From NCBI RefSeq assembly GCF_001567565.1, contig NZ_LSSW01000030.1, forward strand, positions 1 through 64,000: a DNA stretch of 64,000 nucleotides, in the 5' to 3' direction. Below are positions 24,693-32,861 of the stretch, one piece after another. The notes under the pieces were generated by a model. It had not been told where the DNA came from, made no database searches, and saw only the letters and a list, made by a program, of their open reading frames with translations. The stretch comes from Ectopseudomonas composti (GTDB taxonomy: Bacteria > Pseudomonadota > Gammaproteobacteria > Pseudomonadales > Pseudomonadaceae). The position numbers were made by a program, and so were the translations under genes. Positions within the stretch are counted from its first letter, which is position 1; each line of letters opens with the position of its first letter.

Positions 24693-25166
24693 ACGAGCGC
24701 CGTGCTGCGCCATGGCGGCATAGCGCTCGGCGGTTTGCGCATCCGGCTCCAAGCCGCAAGCCCCCTCGCGATAGAGCTGGCTCAGGCGGCTAGCAGCCAG
24801 AGGATGGCCGGCCGCCAGCGCCATCTCCCACCAGCGCACCGCTTGCATGGCATCCGGCGCCTGGCGAGTGTCTCCCTGCAAGGATTGCACGCCCAGCTGA
24901 TAGGCGGCCTTGCCATCCCCGCCATTGGCCGCCAGGCGCAACAGCCTCAGCCCTTCCTCGCGCGCCCCGAGACCCTGACCACGAAACAGCAGGATGTGGC
25001 CATAGAAGCTCTGTGCACGGGTATCACCAAGATTGGCCATGCGCCCGTACTGACCTTGCATCCATTGCCATAGACGTGGCTGACGCAACGCCGCAGGCCA
25101 ATGAAACAGGCGCCGAGCCAGCCAATAGCCCAGCTGCGCACGTAACTGCCAGAGCCACCTAGACAT
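24681..25166 (-). CDS. Sel1-repeat protein
   Basis: This 161-aa protein has several Sel1-like repeats (about residues 45-155): GDTRAQSFYGHILLFRGQG, GDGKAAYQLGVQSLQGD and GHPLAASRLSQLYREGACG. It has no clear signal peptide; the N-terminal WLWQLRAQLGYWLARRLF is amphipathic or possibly membrane-associated. ATG 25166 overlaps the preceding gene by 8 bp, which shows the operon. Its 3' end overlaps the convergent EAL-GGDEF gene by 12 bp. The partner protein is unknown. Confidence 0.82.
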   Translation of the reverse strand: MSRWLWQLRAQLGYWLARRLFHWPAALRQPRLWQWMQGQYGRMANLGDTRAQSFYGHILLFRGQGLGAREEGLRLLRLAANGGDGKAAYQLGVQSLQGDTRQAPDAMQAVRWWEMALAAGHPLAASRLSQLYREGACGLEPDAQTAERYAAMAQHGARSGH

Positions 25167-25524
25167 CGGCGGGATAATCGAATTCGAACACCCTGACCAC
25201 TTCGGCGGCATGCCAGGAAGCAGCGGCCACACCGTCGGAGGCACCGCTGAAACGCCCCAGACGGGTGACACAGTCGAAGAACCCGGTGCGCGGCAGGCGG
25301 CTGGCCCCCTGGCTGATGACCAGGGCGCTGCGCAGCGGTCGTTCAGCGCGCGCATCCAGTGCGGCCAGGTGCTCCAGCGCAGCAGTCAGGGTCTGCATGG
25401 CCGGCGTCGGCAAATCGAGTCGCTCGATCAGTGCCCGATAGGTAAGCAGATGGCGCTGACGGCGCGCGTCGTCCAGTTCGGTCAGCAATGCCTGCCAGTG
25501 TTGGCGACTGATACGTACACTCAA
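25159..25524 (-). CDS. Conserved hypothetical protein
   Basis: This 121-aa protein has no motif I recognise. The N-terminal half is helical (QHWQALLTELDDARRQRHLL, then a Leu-rich AALEHLAALD stretch) and the C-terminal half is beta-rich. It probably starts with TTG at 25524, whose last two bases form the stop of the upstream XRE gene (TTGA), with GGAGGG 7 nt before it. It sits between the XRE protein and a Sel1 protein in one operon. Confidence 0.72.
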   Translation of the reverse strand: MSVRISRQHWQALLTELDDARRQRHLLTYRALIERLDLPTPAMQTLTAALEHLAALDARAERPLRSALVISQGASRLPRTGFFDCVTRLGRFSGASDGVAAASWHAAEVVRVFEFDYPADV

Positions 25525-25844
25525 GACCAGCCCTCCAGCCCCAGTTCCCAGGCCAGCGAGCGCTGAATCGCGGCATCGGGTTGGCGCTCGCCACTCTCGA
25601 TCATCGCCAGGTAGTGCGGGCTGATCCCGACACTGCGCGCCAGGCTCTCTGCCGCCAGCCCTTTGGCCTCTCGCAGCACGCGAAGCTGATCGAGCCCTGG
25701 CCGCTGCGCCTCGACAACCCGTGCAGCTGCGCTGGGCGCTGCTGCAGGTTGGCGCCCAGCGGCCTGCAACAAGGCCTGATAGTCAGCCCAGGGCAGCACC
25801 GCATATTCCGGCTCGCCATCACGGGCAATGATTTGCACAGTCAT
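25521..25844 (-). CDS. XRE-family helix-turn-helix protein
   Basis: This 107-aa protein has a short beta-rich N-terminus (VQIIARDGEPEYAVLPWADY) that resembles the start of some antitoxin-like proteins. A C-terminal XRE helix-turn-helix spans about residues 52-105 (LRVLREAKGLAAESLARSVG, then ISPHYLAMIESGERQPD). ATG 25844 starts the conserved region; a long upstream frame is spurious. It heads the three-gene operon with the hypothetical and Sel1 genes. Autoregulation is typical for such proteins. No toxin-like neighbour is evident. Confidence 0.82.
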   Translation of the reverse strand: MTVQIIARDGEPEYAVLPWADYQALLQAAGRQPAAAPSAAARVVEAQRPGLDQLRVLREAKGLAAESLARSVGISPHYLAMIESGERQPDAAIQRSLAWELGLEGWS

Positions 25845-26015
25845 GAGTCTCTCCGTTGGAAAGCAGGGCCGACGACCTCGACCCCTTCCTTGTAGCGGCC
25901 ATCTTAACAGGCGTGTAGCGCCAAGGGCGTGATCTATACTGCCAAGGTATGAGCACGGTTCCCATGGCCGGATCACGCGGGAGCGGTGCCTTATATCTGC
26001 ACGTGGGGAGTCGTC

Positions 26016-26786
26016 TTGAGAACGTACTGCGCATTGTCGCTGGGCTTGCTGAGCAGCTTCGCTAATGCCGAGAGCCTGCTGTGGGGTTATGGCCCGGCCG
26101 ACACCATGCCTTATGTGGGCGTTGAGCAGCAGCAGGTGCAATATGGGCTGGCTCACAGCCTCGGCCAGGAAATAAGCAAACGCTTCGGGCTGCCCGTTGA
26201 GTTTCGCGAAACCCCCAACAATCGCCTGGAACCCTACCTGCAACAGGGTCGCCTGCACCTGATCTGCAACAGCAACCCCGAGTGGGTCAGCCAGCCGCAG
26301 CAGTATCACTGGTCACCGCCGCTGTACGACGAAGAAGACGCCTTGCTGCAGCGTACGGACCAACCGGAGCTGACCGACCTGAACAGTCTCTATGGCAAGG
26401 TGCTGGGTACCAGCCTCGGCTATACCTACAGCCAACCTTTGATGAACGCCTTAGCCAGCGGCCAGGTCAGCAGGCAGGACGTGCGCGACCTCGAGACCAG
26501 CCTGCACATGCTCGACAAGGCGCGGCTGGATGCGGTCATCGATATGCGGCGCAACCTGGCCTACAAGCTCGCCCAGCACCCGGAAATGCACCTGCGCTTC
26601 AGCCCCTGGGTGGTGCAGCGCTATCAGGTGTACTGTGCCTACAGCCGCCACCTGCCCATTGCAGCCAAGCGAATGGACGAGTTTTTTCAGGAACTACGTG
26701 ATCGACATCTGATCGACCGCTGGCGGGATGAAGCCTTCAGGAGTTCAGCGGATCGACCCGTTCAGCATTCGGCAGATGCTCAATGA
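26016..26786 (+). CDS. Periplasmic solute-binding protein (SBP_bac_3 type)
   Basis: This 256-aa exported protein resembles family 3 amino-acid-type binding proteins, like the many orphan periplasmic sensors or amino-acid binders of Pseudomonas. A signal peptide ends SSFANA before ESLLWGYGP. The mature part has GLAHSLGQEISKRFGLPVEF and LDAVIDMRRNLAYKLA. No ATG precedes the signal peptide; TTG 26016 with GGGGAG five bases upstream is the best start, and GTG 25986 is an alternative. There are no permease or ATPase genes nearby. Its 3' end overlaps the convergent DUF1232 gene by 50 bp. Confidence 0.8.
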   Translation: MRTYCALSLGLLSSFANAESLLWGYGPADTMPYVGVEQQQVQYGLAHSLGQEISKRFGLPVEFRETPNNRLEPYLQQGRLHLICNSNPEWVSQPQQYHWSPPLYDEEDALLQRTDQPELTDLNSLYGKVLGTSLGYTYSQPLMNALASGQVSRQDVRDLETSLHMLDKARLDAVIDMRRNLAYKLAQHPEMHLRFSPWVVQRYQVYCAYSRHLPIAAKRMDEFFQELRDRHLIDRWRDEAFRSSADRPVQHSADAQ

Positions 26787-27180
26787 GCGCCAGGCGCTCC
26801 GGACTCTGCTCGTCACGCCACGCCTTGAAGGCTTCCAGCTCTCCACGCCAGGTACGCATCACCCAGGCCAGAACGGCCAGGTCATCGACGAAGCCAACGC
26901 CAACCAGCCAATCGGGGATGGCGTCGAACGGGGTGATGAAATACAGCAGTGCAGCCACCACCATCAGCAACGCCTGACTGCTGATCTGCCGGTACTCACC
27001 CTTGAACCAGGCCAGGCTGAGCGCACGCAACAACTGCAGATCCTCCTTCAGAGCGGCGAAGCGTTGTCCTTGTGGCGTGCGCTTGTCACCGACGGCACGG
27101 AGCAACTCAGGCAACCTGCCCTCGCGTAGAAAGCGGGCAGCCAGCGGCAGGTAACGGGTCAGTTTCCAGGGAGTTTTCAT
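26737..27180 (-). CDS. YkvA-family (DUF1232) membrane protein
   Basis: This 147-aa protein carries the DUF1232 core near residues 70-105: ALLMVVAALLYFITPFDAIP followed by DWLVGVGFVDDLAVL. That is one membrane-associated hairpin of unknown function. The N-terminus is basic and amphipathic. It overlaps the solute-binding protein gene tail to tail by 50 bp. An AT-rich dyad with possible -10 elements lies about 140 bp upstream. Confidence 0.85.
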   Translation of the reverse strand: MKTPWKLTRYLPLAARFLREGRLPELLRAVGDKRTPQGQRFAALKEDLQLLRALSLAWFKGEYRQISSQALLMVVAALLYFITPFDAIPDWLVGVGFVDDLAVLAWVMRTWRGELEAFKAWRDEQSPERLALIEHLPNAERVDPLNS

Positions 27181-27515
27181 TCGACCTCCTCGGCAACCCA
27201 GGCGCTATCTGGGCTTGCCACGCTTACCCACAGAAGCTGTGGATAAATCTGTGCAAAGACTTTCGACAAGCTTATCAAAGCCCCGTGGTACGGGGCCTCG
27301 GCTCAGATCGGATATTTTTTATACAGCATATAAAATCCATTAAAATCAACAAGTTGCTGATTGACACGAGCAGTGCTCGGCGGTAGTGCAAACTTGTTAG
27401 GAATGCTTCCCATAATGTGCATAAGCGTAACACCCCGAACGTCACGAACCTGCCGGTCAATCCCTGAAACGAAAACGCCCCGTCAAGACGGGGCGTTTTC
27501 ATCGAGCAACGAGTG
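27181..27515. other. AT-rich intergenic region between DUF1232 and FKBP genes
   Basis: No gene is evident here. It holds TTTTATA-CAGCA-TATAAAA (27317-27335), a perfect 7-bp dyad that could act as overlapping -10 elements or an operator. A TTGACA with the odd palindrome CGAGCAGTGCTCG follows at 27361-27379. The FKBP terminator is at 27471-27500. A small RNA on the plus strand, ending at that terminator, cannot be excluded. Confidence 0.4.
27471..27500. terminator. Bidirectional terminator after the FKBP gene
   Basis: GAAAACGCCCCGTC (27471-27484) and GACGGGGCGTTTTC (27487-27500) form a perfect 14-bp stem with two bases between. It lies 15 bp past the FKBP stop codon and carries T-runs in both directions. 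Confidence 0.92.
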
Positions 27516-28244
27516 TTACTGCTCGGTCGGCTCGGTCTGCTCGGCAGCCGCCTGGTCCTTGATGCCGATCAGTTCCAGATCGAACACCAGCACCGAGTTG
27601 GCCGGAATTGCCGGGGACGGGCTCTGCTCGCCGTAGGCCAGCTCGCTGGGGATGTACAGTTTGTACTTCTCACCAACGTGCATCAGCTGCAGGCCTTCCA
27701 CCCAACCCGGGATCACGCCACCGACCGGCAGGTCGATGGGGGTGCCACGAGCGACGGAGCTGTCGAAGACACTACCATCGGTCAACTTGCCTTCGTAGTG
27801 AACGGTCACTACGTCGCTTTCCTTCGGCTGGGCGCCGTCGGTCTTCTTGATCACTTCGTATTGCAGACCGGAAGCGGTGGTGACGACACCTTCACGCTTG
27901 CCGTTCTCTTCGAGGAATTTCTTGCCGGCTTCAGCGGCTTCCTTGTTCAACGCAGTCATGCGCTCTTGCGCACGGTTCTGCAGGAAGGAGAAGGCCTCGA
28001 CCATGTCTTCATCCTTGATGCGCGGATCCTTCTTCGCCAGCGCGTCCTCGATACCCTGAGCGACGGCCTTGGAATCCAGATCGTCCATGCCTTCCTCGGA
28101 CAGACTGCGGCCCATGTTCAGGCCGATGCCGTAGGAGGCTTTCTGCGCAGGGCTCTTGAGTTCGACTTCGCTGGTTTGCGAATCGCAACCGGCAAGCACC
28201 AGGCCCACCAGGGCAACCGCTGCCGCCAAACGATGCTGTTTCAT
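27516..28244 (-). CDS. FKBP-type peptidyl-prolyl isomerase lipoprotein
   Basis: This 242-aa protein is a Mip/FkpA-like folding catalyst. A lipobox LVLAGC near residue 20 suggests membrane anchoring in the periplasm. The N-terminal helical dimerisation domain spans about 30-125 (KASYGIGLNMGRSLSEEG). The FKBP domain covers about 135-230, with TVHYEGKLTDGSVFDSS, VIPGWVEGLQLM and IPSELAYGEQ. The C-terminus is Glu/Gln-rich. The ATG at 28244 is chosen because it starts the signal sequence. It lies between a strong terminator and the tRNA pair, close to rdgC, as in P. aeruginosa PA3262-PA3263. Confidence 0.94.
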   Translation of the reverse strand: MKQHRLAAAVALVGLVLAGCDSQTSEVELKSPAQKASYGIGLNMGRSLSEEGMDDLDSKAVAQGIEDALAKKDPRIKDEDMVEAFSFLQNRAQERMTALNKEAAEAGKKFLEENGKREGVVTTASGLQYEVIKKTDGAQPKESDVVTVHYEGKLTDGSVFDSSVARGTPIDLPVGGVIPGWVEGLQLMHVGEKYKLYIPSELAYGEQSPSPAIPANSVLVFDLELIGIKDQAAAEQTEPTEQ

Positions 28245-28432
28245 GCTTGTTCCTTGTAGATGCGCCCGAAGGCCGTCGTGTGAAAGCGCGAGCTTAGCAG
28301 TACGCCGCAATCACTGGCTACGGCATAGGAGCCGTGCGATGCGCATAAGTTCAAGCAAACAAAGGGATTTTTCGAAAAAATTCGGCGGACGCCGAGATGT
28401 TGTCACAGGAGGGGATGAAGCGAGGAAAAGAA

Positions 28433-28509
28433 TGGCGCAGCGGACGGGACTCGAACCCGCGACCCCCGGCGTGACAGGCCGGTATTCTAACCGACTGAAC
28501 TACCGCTGC
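28433..28509 (-). tRNA. tRNA-Asp (GUC)
   Basis: The minus strand gives a full 77-nt cloverleaf with acceptor GCAGCGG pairing CCGCTGC, discriminator G, encoded CCA, T-arm GGTTCGAGTCC and a CCTGTCACG anticodon loop with anticodon GTC. It matches the E. coli tRNA-Asp pattern closely. Confidence 0.97.
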
Positions 28510-28524
28510 GCGTAACTGCGAGAT

Positions 28525-28600
28525 TGGTGGGTGATGACGGGATCGAACCGCCGACCCTCTGCTTGTAAGGCAGATGCTCTCCCGGCTGAGCTAATCACCC
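28525..28600 (-). tRNA. tRNA-Val (UAC)
   Basis: The minus strand gives a 76-nt cloverleaf with acceptor GGGTGAT pairing ATCACCC, discriminator A, encoded CCA, T-arm GGTTCGATCCC and anticodon loop CTTACAA with anticodon TAC. It is transcribed before tRNA-Asp, 15 bp away, presumably as one unit. Confidence 0.97.
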
Positions 28601-28894
28601 TTCACTCTCGAAGTGGGGCGCATTCTAGAGAGCGATCCGCACCTTGGCAAGCCCTCTTCGCAAAAAAATTTACCGGCGCAGCAAGAACTTAGGCGCTACC
28701 GGCGAATTTCCTGCAGGACTCGTTGTCAGGGTTGGCCTGAGCACGCCAGCGGAGAATAATGCGCGCTCTGTGTGGGCGGTTGCCGTTGTTGGCCCGCCAC
28801 CCTTATCCGTCGCTGCGCGCCGGCTTTCCTCGAAGCAATTGCCCAAGGACGGCGCCGCCCCGCGACTTCATCATCAATGGAGAGTCACCCGCCC

Positions 28895-29815
28895 ATGTGG
28901 TTTCGTAACCTGCTGGTCTACCGCCTCACTCAGGACATCCCTTTCGACGCCGAAGCGCTGGAGACAGCACTGTCGAGCAAGCCGGCACGTCCCTGCGCCA
29001 GCCAGGAGCTGACCACCTACGGTTTCACCGCCCCCTTCGGCAAAGGCGCGGATGCTCCGCTGGTGCACGTCAGCGGCGACTTCCTGCTGATCGGCGCGCG
29101 CAAGGAAGAACGCATCCTGCCGGGTTCGGTGGTGCGTGATGCACTGAAGGAAAAGGTCGACGAGATCGAGAACACCCAGATGCGCAAGGTGTACAAGAAA
29201 GAGCGCGACCAGATCAAAGACGAGATCGTCCAGGCCTTCCTGCCGCGCGCGTTCATCCGCAAATCCGGCACCTTCGCCGCCATCGCGCCGAAGCAGGGCC
29301 TGATCCTGGTCGACAGCGCCAGCGCCAAGAAAGCCGAAGACCTGCTTTCCACCCTGCGTGAAGCCATTGGCTCGCTGCCGGTGCGCCCGCTGTCGGTGAA
29401 GATCGCGCCGACCGCTACCCTCACCGACTGGCTGAAGAACCAGAGCGCTGCCGAAGGCTTCTTCGTGCTCGATGAGTGCGAGCTGCGCGACACCCACGAA
29501 GACGGCGGCGTGGTGCGTTGCAAGCGTCAGGATCTGACCAGCGAAGAAATCCAGCTGCACCTGTCCACCGGCAAGCAGGTCACTCAGCTGTCGCTGGCCT
29601 GGCAGGACAAGCTGTCCTTCGTGCTCGACGACAAACTGACCATCAAGCGCCTGCGCTTCGAGGACGTGCTGCAGGAACAGGCCGAACAGGACGGCGGTGA
29701 CGACGCCCTGGCTCAGCAGGACGCCAGCTTCATCCTGATGATGATGACCCTGGTGGAGTTCCTGCCAGAGCTGTTCACCGCTCTGGGCGGCGAAGAGATT
29801 CCGCAGGGCATCTGA
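28895..29815 (+). CDS. rdgC: Recombination-associated protein RdgC
   Basis: RdgC is a ring-shaped DNA-binding protein that modulates RecA and affects recombination and replication restart. The 306-aa length and start MWFRNLLVYRL are exactly those of the family. Other conserved blocks are PGSVVRDALKEKVDEIE, AFIRKSGTFAAIAP and KLSFVLDDKLTIKRLRF. The ATG at 28895 is clear; an open frame upstream is not conserved. A GGTGGA repeat follows the gene. Confidence 0.97.
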   Translation: MWFRNLLVYRLTQDIPFDAEALETALSSKPARPCASQELTTYGFTAPFGKGADAPLVHVSGDFLLIGARKEERILPGSVVRDALKEKVDEIENTQMRKVYKKERDQIKDEIVQAFLPRAFIRKSGTFAAIAPKQGLILVDSASAKKAEDLLSTLREAIGSLPVRPLSVKIAPTATLTDWLKNQSAAEGFFVLDECELRDTHEDGGVVRCKRQDLTSEEIQLHLSTGKQVTQLSLAWQDKLSFVLDDKLTIKRLRFEDVLQEQAEQDGGDDALAQQDASFILMMMTLVEFLPELFTALGGEEIPQGI

Positions 29816-29823
29816 TGAGCCGC

Positions 29824-29889
29824 AAGGTGGATGAGGCTTATCCACCACTCGGACAGACGGTGGACAAGCTTCGCGTTGTCCACCCTACC
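29824..29889. repeat. GGTGGA-family double hairpin
   Basis: AAGGTGGAT/ATCCACC (29824-29846) and CGGTGGAC/GTCCACC (29858-29884) form two successive hairpins between the convergent rdgC and edd genes. The ends resemble the elements at 10940-11040 and 36836-36918. Confidence 0.7.
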
Positions 29890-29892
29890 TGT

Positions 29893-31716
29893 TCAGACCA
29901 GCGACTCTAGGCTTTCGGTAAAGGCACTGGCCCCCTGCTCGGCTGGGCTGAAGTTGTGGCGCATGAAGGCGAACAGCTCGCGCCCACAGCCACTGGCCGG
30001 AGCAGGCCGCGCTGCCGGCTGGCGCGAGGCGAACTCGGCCTCGTCGACCTGCAGCAGCAGCTCGCCGGTCTGGCCATCGACGCGAATCAGATCGCCATCG
30101 CGCACCCGCGCCAGCGGCCCGCCATCGAAGGATTCCGGGCAGACATGAATGGCGGCCGGAATCTTGCCCGAGGCGCCGGACATCCGCCCGTCGGTCACCA
30201 ACGCCACCTTGAAACCGCGATCCTGCAACACGCCCAGGTAGGGCGTCATCTTGTGCAGTTCCGGCATGCCGTTGCAACGCGGCCCCTGAAAACGCACCAC
30301 GGCGACGAAATCGCGCTCCAGCTTGCCCGCCTTGAACGCCTCGACCAGATCCAGCTGATCCTCGAAAACCAGCGCCGGTGCTTGTACCACCTGATGCTCG
30401 GGCGCCACTGCGGACACCTTCATCACCCCACGCCCGAGGTTACCCTGCATCAGGCGCAAGCCGCCTTCTGCCGAGAACGGCCGCGCCACGGGACGCAGCA
30501 CCCCTTCCTCCAGGCTTTCGCTTGGCCCGTCGCGCCAGACCAGCTTGCCATCCTCGAGGAAAGGCTCCCGGGTGTAGCGCGACAAGCCACGCCCGGCCAC
30601 GGTATTGACCTCTTCATGCAGCAGCCCGGCGTCGAGCAGCTCGCGGATCAGGAAGGCCATGCCGCCTGCGGCCTGGAAGTGATTGATGTCGGCCTTGCCA
30701 TTGGGATAGACGTGCGCCAGGGTCGGTACCACTTCCGATAGATCGGCCATGTCCTGCCAGGTCAGCAGAATGCCAGCGGCGCGGGCGATGGCCGGCATGT
30801 GCAGGGTGTGGTTGGTGGAGCCACCGGTGGCATGCAGGGCCACGATGGAGTTGACCAGGCAGCGCTCGTCGACGATTTCGCCGATGGGCATGAACTGGCC
30901 GCTTTGCTTGGTCAGACGCGTAACCTGCTGCGCCGCCTCACGGGTCAGTGCATCACGCAGCGGCGTACCCGGATTGATGAAGGATGCACCCGGCAGGTGC
31001 AGGCCCATCACCTCCATGAGCAGCTGGTTGGTGTTGGCCGTACCGTAGAACGTACAGGTACCTGGCCCGTGGTAAGCAGCCATCTCCGCGGCCAGCAGCT
31101 CGTCGCGCGTCGCCTTGCCCTCGGCATAACGCTGACGCACGTCGGCTTTCTCCTTGTTGGACAGCCCCGAGGTCATGGGCCCCGCCGGCACGAACATGGA
31201 CGGCAGATGACCAAAACGCAGGGCGCCCATCACCAGCCCTGGCACGATCTTGTCGCACACCCCCAGGTACAGCGCAGCGTCGAACATGTTGTGCGACAGC
31301 GCCACGGAGGCAGACATGGCGATCACCTCACGACTGGCGATACCCAGCTCCATGCCCGGCTCGCCCTGGGTGACGCCATCGCACATGGCCGGTACGCCAC
31401 CGGCGAACTGCCCAACCGAACCCAGCTCACGCAGGGCCTGCTTGATCTGCTCAGGAAAGGTCTCGTAAGGCTGATGCGCCGACAACATGTCGTTGTAAGC
31501 AGAAATAATGGCCACGTTGGCCGCATCCATCAGACGCAAGGTCTGCTTGTCGTCACCACTGCAGCCGGCCACCCCGTGAGCGAAGTTGGCGCATTGCAGC
31601 TTGCCACGCTGCGGCCCTTCGCTGGCGGCGGCGCGGATCATCTCAAGGTAGCGCTGACGCGTGGCGCGACTGCGCTCGACAAGACGTTCGGTAACTTCAA
31701 CAACGCGGGGATGCAT
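29893..31716 (-). CDS. edd: Phosphogluconate dehydratase
   Basis: Edd turns 6-phosphogluconate into KDPG in the Entner-Doudoroff pathway, the main glucose route of Pseudomonas. The 607-aa protein is a full IlvD/Edd dehydratase. Cys residues for the Fe-S cluster are in GVAGCSGDDKQ near residue 52, PAMCDGVTQGEPGME near 157 and GTCTFYGTANTNQ near 222. LVTDGRMSGASGKIPAAIHV near 500 is a family signature. It is divergent from gap with two HexR sites between, which predicts repression by HexR and release by KDPG. Confidence 0.98.
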   Translation of the reverse strand: MHPRVVEVTERLVERSRATRQRYLEMIRAAASEGPQRGKLQCANFAHGVAGCSGDDKQTLRLMDAANVAIISAYNDMLSAHQPYETFPEQIKQALRELGSVGQFAGGVPAMCDGVTQGEPGMELGIASREVIAMSASVALSHNMFDAALYLGVCDKIVPGLVMGALRFGHLPSMFVPAGPMTSGLSNKEKADVRQRYAEGKATRDELLAAEMAAYHGPGTCTFYGTANTNQLLMEVMGLHLPGASFINPGTPLRDALTREAAQQVTRLTKQSGQFMPIGEIVDERCLVNSIVALHATGGSTNHTLHMPAIARAAGILLTWQDMADLSEVVPTLAHVYPNGKADINHFQAAGGMAFLIRELLDAGLLHEEVNTVAGRGLSRYTREPFLEDGKLVWRDGPSESLEEGVLRPVARPFSAEGGLRLMQGNLGRGVMKVSAVAPEHQVVQAPALVFEDQLDLVEAFKAGKLERDFVAVVRFQGPRCNGMPELHKMTPYLGVLQDRGFKVALVTDGRMSGASGKIPAAIHVCPESFDGGPLARVRDGDLIRVDGQTGELLLQVDEAEFASRQPAARPAPASGCGRELFAFMRHNFSPAEQGASAFTESLESLV

Positions 31717-31748
31717 GGGGAATCTCCAGGCTAGCAGCTAGCGTCTGT

Positions 31749-31763
31749 TTGTATTTACAACAA
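31749..31763. promoter_or_regulatory. HexR site, edd side
   Basis: TTGT-ATTTACA-ACAA fits the HexR consensus TTGT-N7/8-ACAA known from P. putida. It lies 33 bp upstream of the edd start codon. Confidence 0.8.
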
Positions 31764-31810
31764 AATACTGCCACTCAGCGGGCTTGATTTCTAGAGCAAT
31801 GGGCATAATC

Positions 31811-31825
31811 TTGTAATTCTAACAA
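31811..31825. promoter_or_regulatory. HexR site, gap side
   Basis: TTGT-AATTCTA-ACAA is a second exact match to TTGT-N7-ACAA, 22 bp upstream of the gap start. Two sites suggest separate control of the divergent edd and gap promoters. Confidence 0.8.
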
Positions 31826-31846
31826 CAAATTTACGAGACCCTCGCC

Positions 31847-32848
31847 ATGACACTACGAATCGCCATCAATGGCTTCGGCCGTATCGGCCGCAATGTACTA
31901 CGTGCACTCTATACCCAGAATTATCGTCAGGACCTGCAGGTCGTGGCCATCAACGACCTCGGCGACAGCACCATCAACGCTCACCTGCTGCAGTACGACA
32001 GCGTTCACGGCCACTTCGCCGAAGAGGTCAGGGTCGACGGTGAAAGCCTGTGGATCAAGGGTGATCGCATCGCCGTCAGCGCCATTCGCAACCCGGCGGA
32101 ACTGCCCTGGAAGAGCCATCAGGTGGATGTCGTGCTGGAATGTACCGGGCTGTTCACCGATCGCGACAAGGCCGCTGCGCATCTCGCCGCCGGTGCGCGC
32201 AAGGTGTTGATCTCCGCCCCCGCCAAGGGCGCCGATGCCACCGTGGTGTATGGCGTCAACGAGCAGGTGCTGACGCCCGACATGCAGATCATCTCCAACG
32301 CCTCGTGCACCACCAACTGCCTGGCGCCGGTCGCGCAGGTGCTGCACCGTGAACTGGGCATCGAACAGGGCCTGATGACCACCATCCACGCCTACACCAA
32401 TGACCAGAACCTGTCCGACGTCTACCACAGCGACCTGTACCGAGCACGCTCAGCGACCCAGTCGATGATCCCGACCAAGACCGGTGCCGCCGAAGCGGTC
32501 GGCCTGGTGCTGCCGGAGCTGGCCGGCAAGCTCACCGGCATGGCGGTACGCGTACCGGTGATCAATGTCTCGCTGGTCGACCTGACCCTGCAGATCAAGC
32601 GCGAGACCACCGCCGAGGAAGTCAACGCCCTGCTCAAGGCCGCCAGCGAGCAGTCGCCGGTGCTGGGCTACAACGCGCTGCCGCTGGTGTCCTGCGACTT
32701 CAACCACAACCTGCTGTCATCGATCTTCGACGCCAACCACACCAAGCTCAGCGGCAGGCTGCTCAAGGTCATGGCCTGGTATGACAACGAGTGGGGCTTC
32801 TCCAACCGTATGCTGGACAACTGCAGGGCCCTGGCCCGCCTTGACTGA
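31847..32848 (+). CDS. gap: Glyceraldehyde-3-phosphate dehydrogenase, type I
   Basis: This 333-aa GAPDH oxidises glyceraldehyde 3-phosphate with NAD. INGFGRIGRNVLRAL at the N-terminus is the dinucleotide fold. SNASCTTNCLAPV near residue 150 holds the catalytic Cys, HAYTNDQ the catalytic His, and WYDNEWGFSNRM is the C-terminal signature. Pairing with edd and the HexR sites indicates the glucose-responsive GAPDH. mgsA follows 13 bp after the stop. Confidence 0.98.
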   Translation: MTLRIAINGFGRIGRNVLRALYTQNYRQDLQVVAINDLGDSTINAHLLQYDSVHGHFAEEVRVDGESLWIKGDRIAVSAIRNPAELPWKSHQVDVVLECTGLFTDRDKAAAHLAAGARKVLISAPAKGADATVVYGVNEQVLTPDMQIISNASCTTNCLAPVAQVLHRELGIEQGLMTTIHAYTNDQNLSDVYHSDLYRARSATQSMIPTKTGAAEAVGLVLPELAGKLTGMAVRVPVINVSLVDLTLQIKRETTAEEVNALLKAASEQSPVLGYNALPLVSCDFNHNLLSSIFDANHTKLSGRLLKVMAWYDNEWGFSNRMLDNCRALARLD

Positions 32849-32861
32849 ACGAGGAGGCTCG

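Noticed and set aside
25521..25844. Toxin-antitoxin pair (XRE protein plus downstream hypothetical)
   Set aside because: The order and coupling are suggestive, but the 121-aa partner has no RelE, HipA, PIN or other toxin motif, and a Sel1 gene follows in the same operon.
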